From Hugenholtzia roseola DSM 9546 (GTDB taxonomy: Bacteria; Bacteroidota; Bacteroidia; Cytophagales; Bernardetiaceae), in contig NZ_KE383878.1 in the NCBI RefSeq assembly GCF_000422585.1, positions 112,212 to 176,211 of the forward strand: a stretch of 64,000 nt of DNA, written 5' to 3'. Below, in pieces: positions 1-9,973 of the stretch. The first letter of the stretch is position 1; each line of letters opens with the position of its first letter. Position numbers and translations under genes: made by a program. Under the pieces are notes generated by a model. That model had not been told where the DNA came from. It ran no database searches and was given only the letters and a program-made list of their open reading frames with translations.

Positions 1-1932
1 TTATCTATGATAGGATTTTTTCTATTATGGAACAACACCACTTTATTGGCACAAAGCGACGCTTGTGCAGATGCGACGGCAATTACAGCCAATTTCAGTT
101 GTAATAATAGCAACTATTCTATTCCTTCCACTTTCACACGTGATGCCATCTCAGCAGCCTCTTGCGTCAGCAATGCCAATAACCGCGAAGACGGTTGGCA
201 TAGTTTCACCGCCATCGGGACAAGCTCTACCATTACCATCACAACAAATAGAGATGTAGCCATTGCCGTTTATAGTGGCAGTTGTGGCAGCCTAACCGAG
301 TTGGGTTGTGAAGATGCACTTGGAAATAATGGAACAGAAACGCTAACGATTGCCACAACCGTCGGCACAACTTATTTTATCCGAATCATACGATATGAAG
401 CAGGTGGAAATAACAACATGACGGGCAATATCTGTGTAACCAGCCCTCCGCCGCCCCCTGTCAATGACATCTGTACAGGGGCTATCGAGCTTACCGTAGG
501 CGAATTTGAGTGCAGTCCTATCAATGGCACTACCGTCAATGCTACTGCCAGCAATGCCTTTGGCGGCGCACCCTCCTGTGCCAGTGGAAACGGCGCAGAA
601 GATGTGTGGTATAGATTTACCGCTCCTGCCAGCGGCGATATTGCCCTTAGCACAATAGCAGGCACAATGACCGATAGCGGCATGCAACTCTATCACGCGC
701 CTGATGGCACTTGTGGCTCACTTAATTCGGTAGAATGTGATGACGATGACGGACAAGGCAGCATGTCGCAGATTGTCAATTACAACCTTATACCCGGCGA
801 TGTCTATTACGTGCGCATTTGGGATTTTGGTGGGGGACAAAGTACGTTTGGCGTTTGTGTGCAGCAGCAATATTCAGACTGCAATGTCAGTATTCCCTTA
901 TGCAGTGATGCCGCCTTTAATACCAATAGTTTTGGTTTTGGTGCAACACAAGACCCTATCAATAACTGTTTTGGCACTTTTTCGGAATCGCAATCGGTAT
1001 GGATAAATTTTGAAGCCCAAACCACTGGCACACTTTCCTTTGTCATAGATTCACAAAATAGCCCTGCCGACGATTATGATTTTATCGTTTATCGCGCCAA
1101 TAATCCAGACTTTTGTACCAACGTCGCTACCAACGGAACAGTCGTTTCCTGCAACGCACGCTCCAGCGTAGGCGCAGGCGGCACCACAGGCGTAAGCACT
1201 GCTTTGGGCGGCACTACCAATTCCGAAGGTCCCAATGCAGGCAATCCTTTCAATTTAGACATCAACGCCACAGCAGGCGACCGCTTTTATCTTCTTATCA
1301 ATAATTTTAGCACCACAGGCATCGGCTTCAATCTCTCCTTTGGCGGCACTGCCGACCTCGACTGCACCATACTGCCTGTGGAAATGCAGGAATTTAAGGG
1401 ACAAGTACAAGGCGAGCGAAATTTGCTCCAATGGGTTACGGTATCGGAATGGCAGAGCGAAGCCTTTGAAGTAGAGCGTAGTGCAGATGGCAAAAATTTC
1501 GTTTATTTGGGTAGGATTCAGGCAGGTAAAAATGGCAAAAGCAAACAATACTACCAATTTGCCGACAATCAGCCCCTCGAAGGCGATAATTATTACCGCC
1601 TCAAACAAATAGACCAAAATCAGACCTTCACCTACTCGAAGACTATCCTATTGCGAAACGCCTTCAAAAAGAGCTTCCAGATAACCAATTTATACCCCAA
1701 TCCTGCCCAAGAAGAACTATCCCTAACTTTCTACTTGCCACAAAACGACCTACTATACCTCGAATTTCTAACGGCAGAGGGCAAAAAGTGCTTCTCCGAT
1801 ACAAGGCACTTCGAGGCAGGCGAACAGACTTGGCAACACAATATCGCTTCTCTTCCTGCGGGTTTGTATCTAATCCGACTAACCCAAACCCAAAAAGGCG
1901 AAACTTCATTCAAAAAATTCATTAAAAGATAA
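1..1932 (+). CDS. Secreted multi-domain protein with T9SS type A sorting domain (5' partial)
   Basis: A secreted or surface adhesin-like protein; its substrate is unknown. The frame is open to the left edge. The first ATG (position 7) starts a hydrophobic stretch ending in LLAQ, but this lacks the usual basic n-region, so the true start probably lies outside the window. Two cysteine-containing beta-sandwich repeats follow (about residues 16-150 and 152-295), each opening with a C-x-x-A-x-x-(I/L) pattern and containing DVWYRF or DGWHSF, like bacterial pre-peptidase C-terminal modules. A third related domain spans about 296-455. The C-terminal part has the PVEMQEF linker seen in Bacteroidota surface proteins and then a sorting domain with LYPNPA and GLYLIRL motifs, which directs type IX secretion. 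An intrinsic terminator lies 80 bp downstream. Confidence 0.85.
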   Translation, partial: LSMIGFFLLWNNTTLLAQSDACADATAITANFSCNNSNYSIPSTFTRDAISAASCVSNANNREDGWHSFTAIGTSSTITITTNRDVAIAVYSGSCGSLTELGCEDALGNNGTETLTIATTVGTTYFIRIIRYEAGGNNNMTGNICVTSPPPPPVNDICTGAIELTVGEFECSPINGTTVNATASNAFGGAPSCASGNGAEDVWYRFTAPASGDIALSTIAGTMTDSGMQLYHAPDGTCGSLNSVECDDDDGQGSMSQIVNYNLIPGDVYYVRIWDFGGGQSTFGVCVQQQYSDCNVSIPLCSDAAFNTNSFGFGATQDPINNCFGTFSESQSVWINFEAQTTGTLSFVIDSQNSPADDYDFIVYRANNPDFCTNVATNGTVVSCNARSSVGAGGTTGVSTALGGTTNSEGPNAGNPFNLDINATAGDRFYLLINNFSTTGIGFNLSFGGTADLDCTILPVEMQEFKGQVQGERNLLQWVTVSEWQSEAFEVERSADGKNFVYLGRIQAGKNGKSKQYYQFADNQPLEGDNYYRLKQIDQNQTFTYSKTILLRNAFKKSFQITNLYPNPAQEELSLTFYLPQNDLLYLEFLTAEGKKCFSDTRHFEAGEQTWQHNIASLPAGLYLIRLTQTQKGETSFKKFIKR

Positions 1933-2009
1933 ATTTTAAAGGGAAGTTTTGTAAAGAAGTTTTATAGGAAAAGCCTGCTGGCGCGTCTGTAGCTTGGCTC
2001 TGACAACAC

Positions 2010-2043
2010 AAAAGCCCTTCTTTTTCAAAAAGAAGGGCTTTTT
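2010..2043. terminator. Bidirectional intrinsic terminator between the T9SS-cargo gene and rplQ
   Basis: A perfect stem pairs AAAGCCCTTC with GAAGGGCTTT, extended by A-T pairs, around a tight loop. It is flanked by A and T runs, so it can terminate on both strands. It sits between two convergent genes. Confidence 0.85.
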
Positions 2044-2077
2044 GTAGAAAAACAAGAGAAAAGTACCGCTTTCGGTC

Positions 2078-2557
2078 TTATTCCTCTGTGCTGTTTTCTG
2101 TTGCTTCAGAAGCTGTATTTTCAGGTGCAGCGTCGGTTGCTTTTTTCTTGCGACGGCGGCGCGTTTTAGTGGCTTTGCCTTCGCCTTTCTTCATCAAATC
2201 GTTGTAATCGACAAGCTCGATGAAGCAGATTTCAGCAGCATCACCTACACGCTGTCCCAATTTCAAGATGCGTGTATAGCCACCGGGACGGTCTGCAATT
2301 TTTTGTGCAATCTCATCAAAAAGGATTTTGACCACTTCTTTGTCTTGCACCTTAGCAAAAACTAAGCGTCTTGCGGCTGTGGTGTCGGTTTTGGCTTGTG
2401 TAAGCATCGGCTCTACATAGCTGCGCAAGGCTTTTGCTTTCGCCAAAGTGGTTTTGATGCGCTTATGTTTAATGAGCGACGATGCCATGTTAGCCATCAA
2501 AGCCTTACGATGTGAGGCTGTGCGTCCGAGTGTATTGATTTTACTTGCGTGTCTCAT
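2078..2557 (-). CDS. rplQ: 50S ribosomal protein L17
   Basis: Large-subunit protein bL17. The N-terminal 120 residues carry the family pattern (MRHxxKxNxLGRTxSHRKAL followed by HxRIxTTLxKAK). Residues 121-159 are a low-complexity tail, first basic (TRRRRKKK), then acidic and Ala/Thr-rich. Such tails are common in Bacteroidota L17 and are probably disordered. It is the last gene of the ribosomal cluster, 48 bp after rpoA, and is followed by the bidirectional terminator. The ATG start gives the canonical N-terminus. Confidence 0.97.
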   Translation of the reverse strand: MRHASKINTLGRTASHRKALMANMASSLIKHKRIKTTLAKAKALRSYVEPMLTQAKTDTTAARRLVFAKVQDKEVVKILFDEIAQKIADRPGGYTRILKLGQRVGDAAEICFIELVDYNDLMKKGEGKATKTRRRRKKKATDAAPENTASEATENSTEE

Positions 2558-2605
2558 TTTGAAGTTCGTTGTGCAATTTGACTACAAATTGCGGAGGGTG
2601 AGAGA

Positions 2606-3598
2606 TTAGTCTTCGTCTAAACGATACTTAGATACGTCCATGCCAAAAGTAAGTCCTTTCTCATTGACGAGTTGTTCAAGTTCGGTGAGGGATTTTTTAC
2701 CGAAGTTTCTAAATTTCATCATATCTGAAATCTCTAAACTTACCAAATCGCCCAAAGTCTTGATGTTGGCTGCCTTCAAGCAGTTGTAAGCGCGTACCGA
2801 AAGGTCTAACTCTGAAAGCGGGGATTTTAGCAAGCGACGCATGTAGAGCATTTCCTCATCTACGGCTTCCTGCTCTTCTCTTTCGGCTTCATCGAGGGTG
2901 ATGTTTTGGTCGGAGATAAGTAGGAGATGCTTGATGAGCAAGTGTGCAGCCGATTTAAGTGCCTCCTCTGGGTGAATAGAGCCATCAGTTTTAATTTCGA
3001 TGAGCAACTTTTCATAGTCGGTGCGCTGTTCTACGCGCGTATTTTCGATGCTATAACGCACGTTTTTGATAGGCGTGTAGATGGCATCAATCGGAATATA
3101 ACCGATAGGCATTTCGGTAGCGGGCTTGTTTTCCTCTGCGGGAACGTATCCTTTGCCTCTATCAATAAACAGGTCAATCTCGAACTCTACCGATTCATCT
3201 AAATGGCAAATCACCAAGTCAGGATTCAGAATGGTAAAATCGGAAGAGTTAATCCCTAAATCGCCAGCTGTGATGACGTTCTTTCCTTTGACGTGCGCCG
3301 AGAATTTCAAAGTAGGTTCTTCTACTTTCCTCTTCAAACACACCATTTTCAAGTTGAGGATAATTTCACTCACGTCTTCCACTACGCCTTCCATAGTAGA
3401 AAATTCGTGTAACACAGAGGGGATTCGTATGCCTACGATGGCATAGCCTTCAAGCGAAGACAAGAGTACGCGGCGCAGAGCATTTCCTATCGTAACCCCA
3501 TAACCGGGTTCAAGCGGCTTAAACTCGAATAGCCCGTGGAAGTCGTCTGCTTTTTCCATTACCACCTTTTCGGGCATCTGAAATCCTAAAACTGCCAT
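2606..3598 (-). CDS. rpoA: DNA-directed RNA polymerase subunit alpha
   Basis: Alpha subunit, 330 aa, which dimerises to nucleate RNA polymerase assembly. The N-terminal domain (about 1-230) includes the conserved EPLEPGYGxTxGNALRRxLLSS region. The C-terminal domain (about 255-325) has the helix-hairpin-helix arrangement ([14 protein letters not shown], then [12 protein letters not shown]) used for UP-element and activator contacts. I chose the ATG at 3598 (MAVLGF), because upstream in-frame extension is non-conserved. It lies between rpsD and rplQ, the classic alpha-operon position. Confidence 0.97.
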   Translation of the reverse strand: MAVLGFQMPEKVVMEKADDFHGLFEFKPLEPGYGVTIGNALRRVLLSSLEGYAIVGIRIPSVLHEFSTMEGVVEDVSEIILNLKMVCLKRKVEEPTLKFSAHVKGKNVITAGDLGINSSDFTILNPDLVICHLDESVEFEIDLFIDRGKGYVPAEENKPATEMPIGYIPIDAIYTPIKNVRYSIENTRVEQRTDYEKLLIEIKTDGSIHPEEALKSAAHLLIKHLLLISDQNITLDEAEREEQEAVDEEMLYMRRLLKSPLSELDLSVRAYNCLKAANIKTLGDLVSLEISDMMKFRNFGKKSLTELEQLVNEKGLTFGMDVSKYRLDED

Positions 3599-3758
3599 AT
3601 TGTTTGCCTTCTTTGGGTTTGAAAACCGTTGGTTTTGATGATGTAGAGAAAGATTGAAAAGATACAAAATAAAGCGGACGCAGGAAAAAAAGCGTGTCTG
3701 ACCTTCTTGCGTCCGCGGTCAGGAGCGTACTTGCTAAGGCAGCCTGCCAAAAGCCTGC

Positions 3759-4364
3759 TTACTTAGAGTACAATTCTACGATAAGACGCTCTTGAATGTT
3801 CTCAGGCACTTCTTCGCGTTCAGGATAGCTCATAAATTTACCCGCCAACTGGTTGCTATCCCATTCCAACCAAGAATACTTGTTGGCTGCACGCCCAGAA
3901 AGGCTTTCAGAAATGACTTCTAAGGACTTAGACTTCTCACGAACTCCCACGATATCGCCAGGGCGCAATGCGTAAGAAGGCACATTGACGACCTCACCAT
4001 TGACGGTGATGTGCTTGTGACTGACGAGCTGACGGGCAGCGCGGCGTGTAGGTGCAATGCCTAAACGATAAACGACGTTGTCAAGACGCGCTTCCAAGAA
4101 CTTAATCAAGTTATGACCTGTCGCACCTTGTTTGCTGGCAGCACGCTTGAAAAGATTAGAGAACTGACGCTCTAACACCCCGTAGGTGTGCTTGGCTTTT
4201 TGTTTTTCCATGAGCTGGACGGCATAGTCGGACGGCTTACGACGGCGACCTTTGCCATGCTGACCCGGCGCATAAGGCTTACGCTTAAGAGCCTTACTAG
4301 GACCGAAGATAGCCTCGTTGAAGCGGCGTGCTATCTTATCAATAGGACCTGTATATCTTGCCAT
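3759..4364 (-). CDS. rpsD: 30S ribosomal protein S4
   Basis: Primary 16S rRNA-binding assembly protein uS4, 201 aa, in the usual length range. The start MARYTGP is the canonical N-terminus; an ATG five codons upstream is possible but not conserved. The S4 domain (about 95-160) shows LDNVVYRLG, then [13 protein letters not shown] and the NVPSY loop. It is separated from rpsK by an unusually long 250-bp gap in which I found no gene. Confidence 0.97.
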   Translation of the reverse strand: MARYTGPIDKIARRFNEAIFGPSKALKRKPYAPGQHGKGRRRKPSDYAVQLMEKQKAKHTYGVLERQFSNLFKRAASKQGATGHNLIKFLEARLDNVVYRLGIAPTRRAARQLVSHKHITVNGEVVNVPSYALRPGDIVGVREKSKSLEVISESLSGRAANKYSWLEWDSNQLAGKFMSYPEREEVPENIQERLIVELYSK

Positions 4365-4615
4365 AAGAATTTCGTACAATTTGGGGCTTGCCTGCCGAAA
4401 GGGTATCGGTGCAGAGCCTTGTGGTTTGCGATTGATGCAAATAATTTGAGAGAAAACCGCTCTCCAATCAGGTAGATAAGAGAGGGCGAAATCTAAACAG
4501 TGGATTTACAGCCTGCACTCTGCTCGCGCGTAAGATTGCCGAGCCAGTATATTATATCAAAAAGATACAAGCAAGTGGGCGAAATCGACAACTGTTTCAG
4601 CATTTCTGAAAGAGA

Positions 4616-5008
4616 TTAAACGCGACGGCGTTTGGGTGGACGGCAACCGTTGTGAGGTAGTGGCGTAACATCTTTGATAGAGGCAATTTCAATGCCTACC
4701 GCGCTAATAGCGCGAATCGCAGACTCACGACCAGAACCAGGTCCTTTGACGAAGACATCTACCTTGCGAAGTCCTAAGTCAAAAGCGCGTTGTGCGCAAT
4801 CTTTTGCCGCAACCTGAGCTGCATAGGGCGTGTTTTTCTTCGAACCCTTAAAGTTCATTTTACCCGCCGAAGCCCAAGTGATGACCTGTCCAGCCTCGTT
4901 GGTCATAGAAACGATGATGTTGTTGAAGGAGGCTTTGATGTGTGCCTGCCCTGTCGCTTCTACTTTAACGACGCGCTTTTTAGCTTTATCTTTTCTTTTT
5001 TGTGCCAT
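4616..5008 (-). CDS. rpsK: 30S ribosomal protein S11
   Basis: Platform protein uS11, 130 aa. Family motifs include [35 protein letters not shown] and the C-terminal [18 protein letters not shown]. It lies in the conserved order rpsM-rpsK-rpsD-rpoA on the minus strand. Confidence 0.97.
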   Translation of the reverse strand: MAQKRKDKAKKRVVKVEATGQAHIKASFNNIIVSMTNEAGQVITWASAGKMNFKGSKKNTPYAAQVAAKDCAQRAFDLGLRKVDVFVKGPGSGRESAIRAISAVGIEIASIKDVTPLPHNGCRPPKRRRV

Positions 5009-5061
5009 GTTTTTTAAAATTCGATAGGGACACGGTTCGGATTAGAAGTCAGTTGCCCTTA

Positions 5062-5430
5062 TTATTTTTTCTTGTTGGCAACTGTTTTGCGCTTACCTTT
5101 GCGGGTACGCGCGTTGGTTTGGGTGCGCTGACCGCGAACAGGCAAACCCTTACGGTGGCGAAGACCACGGTAGCAGCCGATGTCCATCAAACGCTTGATG
5201 TTGAGCTGCACTTCCGACTTCAATTCACCTTCCGTTTTGTAGTTTTGAGCGATAAACTCGCGAATGGCGCGTGCCTCTTCGTCTGTCCATTGCCCTGCAC
5301 GCTTATCAGCAGAAATGCCTACGCTTTCCAAGATAGTTCTTGCACGTGTAGGACCGATTCCATAGATGTAAGTCAAACTAATGACTCCACGTTTTTTGTC
5401 GGGAATATCTACCCCTTGTATCCTTGCCAT
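5062..5430 (-). CDS. rpsM: 30S ribosomal protein S13
   Basis: Head protein uS13, 122 aa, which contacts the P-site tRNA and the B1b bridge to L5. It starts [13 protein letters not shown] and contains YIYGIG and the [25 protein letters not shown] block. The basic C-terminus is typical. It lies 24 bp after rpmJ in the same operon. Confidence 0.97.
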   Translation of the reverse strand: MARIQGVDIPDKKRGVISLTYIYGIGPTRARTILESVGISADKRAGQWTDEEARAIREFIAQNYKTEGELKSEVQLNIKRLMDIGCYRGLRHRKGLPVRGQRTQTNARTRKGKRKTVANKKK

Positions 5431-5454
5431 AGTGTAGTTATAGATTGAGTTGGA

Positions 5455-5571
5455 TTAGCCTTGTCTTTGTTTGAATCGCGGATTTTTCTTGTTGATGACG
5501 TAAACTTTTCCTTTACGGCGAACAATCTTGCAATCCGCACTGCGTTTTTTTACAGATGCTCTTACTTTCAT
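5455..5571 (-). CDS. rpmJ: 50S ribosomal protein L36 (cysteine-poor form)
   Basis: A 38-residue protein beginning [17 protein letters not shown] and ending NPRFKQRQG, read directly from the minus strand between infA and rpsM. Only one cysteine remains (C14). The other zinc ligands of the C-x2-C-x12-C-x4-H motif are replaced, so this is the zinc-independent (C-) form common in Bacteroidota. Position and length match L36. Confidence 0.95.
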   Translation of the reverse strand: MKVRASVKKRSADCKIVRRKGKVYVINKKNPRFKQRQG

Positions 5572-5755
5572 GGGAGTGAAATTTTAGAGAGAAGACTCTC
5601 GATTTTGCGATTGAGAACAAAAGAAGGACTTGGCTTGGCTTTACGTTTGAGAACTTCACAAACCTGAAGGCTTGCCGCCACAGACCTTAGACAAAACCAC
5701 CCACAGGGAAAGTTGGGAGCAGCGCGTCTTTAAACGCCAAATCGCAACTCTTTCG

Positions 5756-5974
5756 CTACTTGTAGCGATAGACGATGCGTCCGCGTGTCAGGTCGTAGGG
5801 CGACATCTCCAATTTCACTCTATCGCCCGGCAAGATTTTGATGTAATTCATTCGCATTTTTCCTGCAATATGTGCAATTACTTGATGTCCGCTTTGAAGT
5901 TCTACGCGAAACATCGCATTGGATAAGGCTTCTGTTACAACGCCGTCTTGCTCGATATTAGCTTGTTTGGGCAT
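5756..5974 (-). CDS. infA: Translation initiation factor IF-1
   Basis: IF-1, 72 aa, a single S1-like OB-fold that occupies the 30S A site during initiation. The conserved segments [32 protein letters not shown] and [16 protein letters not shown] are all present. It is preceded about 100 bp upstream by a consensus Bacteroidota promoter, so infA and the genes after it can be expressed independently of the upstream half of the cluster. Confidence 0.97.
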   Translation of the reverse strand: MPKQANIEQDGVVTEALSNAMFRVELQSGHQVIAHIAGKMRMNYIKILPGDRVKLEMSPYDLTRGRIVYRYK

Positions 5975-6065
5975 AAAGGTAGGTTAGAGATGGTAAATAG
6001 TTTTTGATTAGATAAATTACGGAATTAGTTTCCACAACATCACTTCGCCAACTGTCTGATTTCAA

Positions 6066-6104
6066 ACGAAATGCAAAGGTAGTCTTTTTTTTTGGATTTG
6101 CAAA
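6066..6104 (-). promoter_or_regulatory. Bacteroidota-type promoter upstream of infA
   Basis: On the minus strand a TTTG element (6104-6101) is followed after exactly 19 nt by TACCTTTG (6081-6074). This fits the TTTG/TAnnTTTG consensus used by the primary sigma factor of Bacteroidota. The predicted transcript start, near 6067, is about 90 nt from the infA ATG. It would drive infA-rpmJ-rpsM-rpsK-rpsD-rpoA-rplQ. Confidence 0.7.
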
Positions 6105-6223
6105 ACTCTATTTGCGATAAAGTTTTTACTTTTTAAGAGATTCTTTCAAAGCGAAATTCTCTATTTGAAAGAAAACAAGACTTAGGGTTTATCCAAGAAA
6201 ACCGATTTGAGCGAGTGCGCTTC

Positions 6224-7027
6224 TCAAGCTGTCTTAGTAGAACTAAGTACGGCAAGCCCCAACGCCTCCTCGATATATTTGAAAGTGGTCAAGATTTCAG
6301 GCTTGCCATTCAAAATAGCAACGGTATGTTCGTAGTGTGCCGAGGGCTTTTTGTCCATAGTGCGGATTGTCCAGCCGTCTGCCTCCTGCACAATGGCACG
6401 ACTTCCCAAATTGACCATCGGCTCGATGGCTAAAACCAAGCCGTTTCGCAATTTTTCGCCCTTGCGCGGCTTGCCAAAGTTGGGAACTTCTGGCGATTCG
6501 TGCAGGTTGCGCCCAATGCCATGTCCTACCAACTCACGCACTACCGAATAGCCTCTCTTTTCTACAAAAGTCTGAATAGCCGCACTCACATCACCGATAC
6601 GATTGCCGTAGGTAGCTTTCGCAATTCCTTCATAAAGCGAAGCCTTTGTTGCGTCTAATAGTGCCTGTACTTCGGGCTTGACCTCGCCCACAGGGTAAGT
6701 ATAAGCACTGTCAGCGTGATAGCCATTGAACAACACGCCACAATCGATGGAGATAATATCGCCCTCTCTCAAAATATATTGACTTGGAATCCCATGCACG
6801 ACGACTTCATTAACAGAAATACAAAGCGAGGCAGGGAAGCCTGAATAATTGAGAAAAGACGGTATCGCCTTATGGTCGGCAATATACTCAAAAGCGATTT
6901 GGTCTAATCGTTTGGTAGAAACACCGGGCTTAACGTGTTTAGCAACTTCGCCATGTGCGCGCCCCAAGAGGTCGGCACTCACGCGCATGCGTGCAATCTC
7001 GTCAGCGGTTTTGTAATAGATAGGCAT
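6224..7027 (-). CDS. map: Methionine aminopeptidase, type I
   Basis: Removes the initiator methionine from nascent proteins; cytosolic dinuclear metalloenzyme. At 267 aa it matches type I. All five metal ligands are visible: D95 (SIDCG), D106 (YHADSA), H169 (VGHGIG), E202 (IEPM) and E233 (HYEHT), plus substrate-binding H79 in VVVHGIP. I chose the ATG at 7027 (MPIYYKTADEI) because the longer upstream frame is not conserved. It lies between secY and infA, the usual order in Bacteroidota, and is followed by the internal promoter for infA. Confidence 0.96.
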   Translation of the reverse strand: MPIYYKTADEIARMRVSADLLGRAHGEVAKHVKPGVSTKRLDQIAFEYIADHKAIPSFLNYSGFPASLCISVNEVVVHGIPSQYILREGDIISIDCGVLFNGYHADSAYTYPVGEVKPEVQALLDATKASLYEGIAKATYGNRIGDVSAAIQTFVEKRGYSVVRELVGHGIGRNLHESPEVPNFGKPRKGEKLRNGLVLAIEPMVNLGSRAIVQEADGWTIRTMDKKPSAHYEHTVAILNGKPEILTTFKYIEEALGLAVLSSTKTA

Positions 7028-7107
7028 AGTTTCTGACGTGTGCCTGCACAAAAGCATGCGGCACAAAGAAGGAATAAGAAGTGAATGATTTAGCACGGCG
7101 AAAGCAA

Positions 7108-7132
7108 AGTAATTTCTTACTTTGCTTATCAG
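7108..7132 (-). other. Inverted repeat between secY and map
   Basis: AGCAAAGTAA and TTACTTTGCT pair perfectly around a 4-nt loop. No T-run follows on the minus strand, so it looks more like an RNA-processing or stability element than a terminator. Function is inferred only from position. Confidence 0.5.
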
Positions 7133-7243
7133 AATAGTAGAAAACGCATCATACTATTGCCATTTTGCTTGCGCCACTGTGCTTATTGTTTCAAAAAACC
7201 AGACGACAGTTTTCAAGAGCTGTCGGCGAGTTTCTTGTCAAGA

Positions 7244-8578
7244 TTAAATAACGTCTAAATGGGGTTGTGTCCTACCTTCGGCAGAGCCGTCCATCAGACC
7301 TTCGTAATCTTTGTCAAGCAAATAGCTTTCTATCTTTTGTAGTGTATCCAATACTACCCCCACCATGATAAGTAGTGAAGTACCGCCGTAGAACTGCGCA
7401 AATTGCGCCCCTACGCCTGCTGCGGCTGCTAAGGCAGGTAAGATGGCTATGATGGCAATAAAGATAGCACCGGGCAAAGTAATTCTATCCATAATGGTAG
7501 AAATGTGAGTTGCCGTTTCCTCGCCGGGCTGTACGCCGGGAATGTAAGCATTATTGCGCTTCAAATCTTCTGCAATTTGCTGCGGATTGATAGTAATGGC
7601 AGTATAAAAGAAGGTGAAGAGGATAATCAGAACGCCAAAGAGCAGATTGTATTCCCAGCTTGTAAAGTCTGCGAAACGCTGCGAAATGTAATCAGCCGTA
7701 GGTGTGTCCTCTCCGCGAAAAGCAGAGGCGATAAGCGGGGGAAGAAACATCAAGGCTTGTGCAAAGATGATAGGCATTACACCAGCAGCATTGACTTTCA
7801 GGGGCAAAGTAGAGCGAGGATTAGCACCCATAGCAGCTCTTCTGCCCTTTCCACCCACCATCTGACGTGCGTATTCCATAGGCACATGACGAACTGCTTG
7901 AATGACCAAGACCGTACCTACCACAACAAAGAAAAGAGCGAAGATTTCTAAGAAGAAAATCAACAGACCATCTATGCCACGTAGGGTAGATTCCTGCCAC
8001 AAAGCGTCGGGGAAACGTGCCACAATACCAATCATGATGAGCAAAGACACCCCATTTCCGATACCCTTTTCCGTGATTTTTTCGCCCAGCCACATACAGA
8101 AAACTGTACCGCCTGTAAGCAAGACCATCGAGGCAAAAAGGAAGAAATTGGAGTTGATAAGGATAGCTTCATTAGGGATTGTCCCTTTGATATAAGCCAC
8201 CGATTGGAACAGCGTAATCGCAATCGTGAGAAAACGTGTAATTTGATTCAGGCGTTTTCTGCCCGATTCGCCCTCTTTTTGTAGTTTCTGAAAATAGCCT
8301 ACCGCAACGGTTAGAAGCTGTATCACGATAGAAGCCGAGATATAGGGCATAATCCCTAAGGCAAACACAGAGGCACGGCTAAAAGCTCCACCAGAAAAGA
8401 GGTTGATGAAGTCTAAAAGACCACCTTGTGCGCCCTCGAGCTTGTCAGGGTCTACGCCCGGCAGAACCACATAGGAGCCAAGACGGAAGACCAGCAAAAA
8501 GCCGAGCGTAACCAAAATGCGGTTGCGTAGTTCCTCGATAGAAAAGATATTCTTTATCGTCTGAATGAACTTATTCAT
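7244..8578 (-). CDS. secY: Preprotein translocase subunit SecY
   Basis: Channel-forming subunit of the Sec translocon in the inner membrane, 444 aa with ten predicted helices. It opens with an N-terminal amphipathic segment (NKFIQTIKNIFSIEELRNRI) and includes the plug region after the first helix, the GIMPYISASI motif of helix 2, and the cytosolic loops that bind SecA and the ribosome. It lies in the spc part of the cluster between rplO and map. Confidence 0.97.
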   Translation of the reverse strand: MNKFIQTIKNIFSIEELRNRILVTLGFLLVFRLGSYVVLPGVDPDKLEGAQGGLLDFINLFSGGAFSRASVFALGIMPYISASIVIQLLTVAVGYFQKLQKEGESGRKRLNQITRFLTIAITLFQSVAYIKGTIPNEAILINSNFFLFASMVLLTGGTVFCMWLGEKITEKGIGNGVSLLIMIGIVARFPDALWQESTLRGIDGLLIFFLEIFALFFVVVGTVLVIQAVRHVPMEYARQMVGGKGRRAAMGANPRSTLPLKVNAAGVMPIIFAQALMFLPPLIASAFRGEDTPTADYISQRFADFTSWEYNLLFGVLIILFTFFYTAITINPQQIAEDLKRNNAYIPGVQPGEETATHISTIMDRITLPGAIFIAIIAILPALAAAAGVGAQFAQFYGGTSLLIMVGVVLDTLQKIESYLLDKDYEGLMDGSAEGRTQPHLDVI

Positions 8579-8738
8579 GAGTTCTCACGGATAAAATAAA
8601 TGAATAGTTAGCAAAAACAGAAAGTCGTTGGCTTACTTTTTCACCACACAAACGCCGTATCTTACGAGCCAAACGCTTGCTTGGTAAGAAAACGCAAAGA
8701 AACGATTTTTTCTGAAATTCCTAACTATTGTAATAAGA

Positions 8739-9185
8739 TTAAAGCGTAGCGACTGAGCCACCCACTTCCTCGATTTTGGCTTTGGCAGCCTCCGAGAAAG
8801 CATGTGCCGAGACCTCGATTTTGCTTTGAAGTGCGCCGCGGTTTAGGATTTTGACTCTGTCTGTCTTGCCTACCAGTCCGTTGGCATACAACACTTCAGG
8901 GGTGATGGTAGAGATACCTTTTTCGCTCGCCAATTTCTCGAGGGTGTCTAAGTTGATGGGCTTATACTCTACTCGATTGAAATTCTTAAAACCGAACTTA
9001 GGAATACGACGCTGCAAAGGCATCTGACCGCCTTCGAAGCCTTTCTTGTGGCTGTAGCCAGAGCGCGACTGTGCGCCCTTATGACCACGGGTAGCCGTTC
9101 CGCCCTTACCAGAGCCTTGCCCACGTGCGATACGTGTTTCGGCTTTGACCGAACCCGCTGCGGGTTGAAGGTTATGTAGTTTCAT
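8739..9185 (-). CDS. rplO: 50S ribosomal protein L15
   Basis: Protein uL15, 148 aa. The N-terminal Gly/Lys/Arg-rich extension (RIARGQGSGKGGTATRGHKGAQSRSG) and the EGGQMPLQRRIPKFGF motif are diagnostic. The C-terminal globular part ends in VSAHAFSEAAKAKIEEVGGS. It directly precedes secY in the transcript. Confidence 0.97.
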   Translation of the reverse strand: MKLHNLQPAAGSVKAETRIARGQGSGKGGTATRGHKGAQSRSGYSHKKGFEGGQMPLQRRIPKFGFKNFNRVEYKPINLDTLEKLASEKGISTITPEVLYANGLVGKTDRVKILNRGALQSKIEVSAHAFSEAAKAKIEEVGGSVATL

Positions 9186-9238
9186 TGTCGTTCTCTTGTT
9201 AGAAGATGAATATCAGGGAGAGGTGGGAGCAGGAGTGC

Positions 9239-9418
9239 TTAGAGGGCTTCCACTTTAACTAAGTGTGCCACTTTTCTAATCATGCCTTTGATAGTTTCAG
9301 AGTCTTCTTGCTCTACCGACTGATGAATTTTGTGCAGCCCCAGGGCTTTGAGCGTCAAGCGTTGTGCTTGGGGACGCTTAATGGTGCTGCGAGTTTGGGT
9401 GATTTTGATTTTAGCCAT
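9239..9418 (-). CDS. rpmD: 50S ribosomal protein L30
   Basis: A 59-residue protein that I translated from the minus strand between rpsE and rplO. It begins MAKIKITQTRSTIKRP, followed by a TLKALGLHKIHQSV segment, and ends IRKVAHLVKVEAL. This is the standard L30 pattern and length. Gene order rpsE-rpmD-rplO is the conserved spc order. Confidence 0.95.
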   Translation of the reverse strand: MAKIKITQTRSTIKRPQAQRLTLKALGLHKIHQSVEQEDSETIKGMIRKVAHLVKVEAL

Positions 9419-9437
9419 ATCTATTGAAGAGAGGGCA

Positions 9438-9950
9438 TTAGCCGTTGAACACTTTGGAAAGTTTAACGTTGCGTTGTTGTGCTACCGAATGGGCATCACG
9501 CATATTGAGCAAGGCATTGACAGTAGCGCGAACGACGTTGCCGGGATTATTAGAACCCTGCGATTTGGCAAGGACGTTGTTGATGCCTGCTGCTTCTAAG
9601 ACGGCACGTGCGCCGCCACCAGCGATAACACCTGTACCTTTTGAAGCAGGTTTGAGCAATACCTTGGCTGCGCCGAATTTGCCGATAATATCGTGTGGGA
9701 CAGTGGCATTGATGATAGGAACTTTAACCAAGTTTTTCTTGGCATCTTCTACCGCTTTATTGATAGCATCTTGTACTTCGAGAGCCTTTCCTAAGCCGTA
9801 TCCTACTACGCCTTCGCCATTGCCCACGACAACTAATGCTGAGAAGCTAAATCTGCGTCCGCCTTTCACTACTTTGGCAACCCGATTCACAGCAACAACT
9901 TTTTCCTTCAATTCGCCCGTTTCGGCTACTTTTACCGTATTGAGGTTCAT
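9438..9950 (-). CDS. rpsE: 30S ribosomal protein S5
   Basis: Protein uS5, 170 aa, involved in decoding accuracy and mRNA unwinding. The double-stranded RNA-binding N-terminal domain has [27 protein letters not shown]. The C-terminal domain has [24 protein letters not shown] and [11 protein letters not shown]. It lies 19 bp upstream of rpmD. Confidence 0.97.
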   Translation of the reverse strand: MNLNTVKVAETGELKEKVVAVNRVAKVVKGGRRFSFSALVVVGNGEGVVGYGLGKALEVQDAINKAVEDAKKNLVKVPIINATVPHDIIGKFGAAKVLLKPASKGTGVIAGGGARAVLEAAGINNVLAKSQGSNNPGNVVRATVNALLNMRDAHSVAQQRNVKLSKVFNG

Positions 9951-9973
9951 AATCTAAGGTTGTGAGTTTGTGA

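Noticed and set aside
7108..7132. Terminator between secY and map
   Set aside because: Hairpin is perfect but no T-run follows on the minus strand, so I list it only as an inverted repeat.
9445..9957. Long plus-strand open frame opposite rpsE
   Set aside because: Mirror of the highly conserved rpsE reading frame; no homology features of its own and no promoter.
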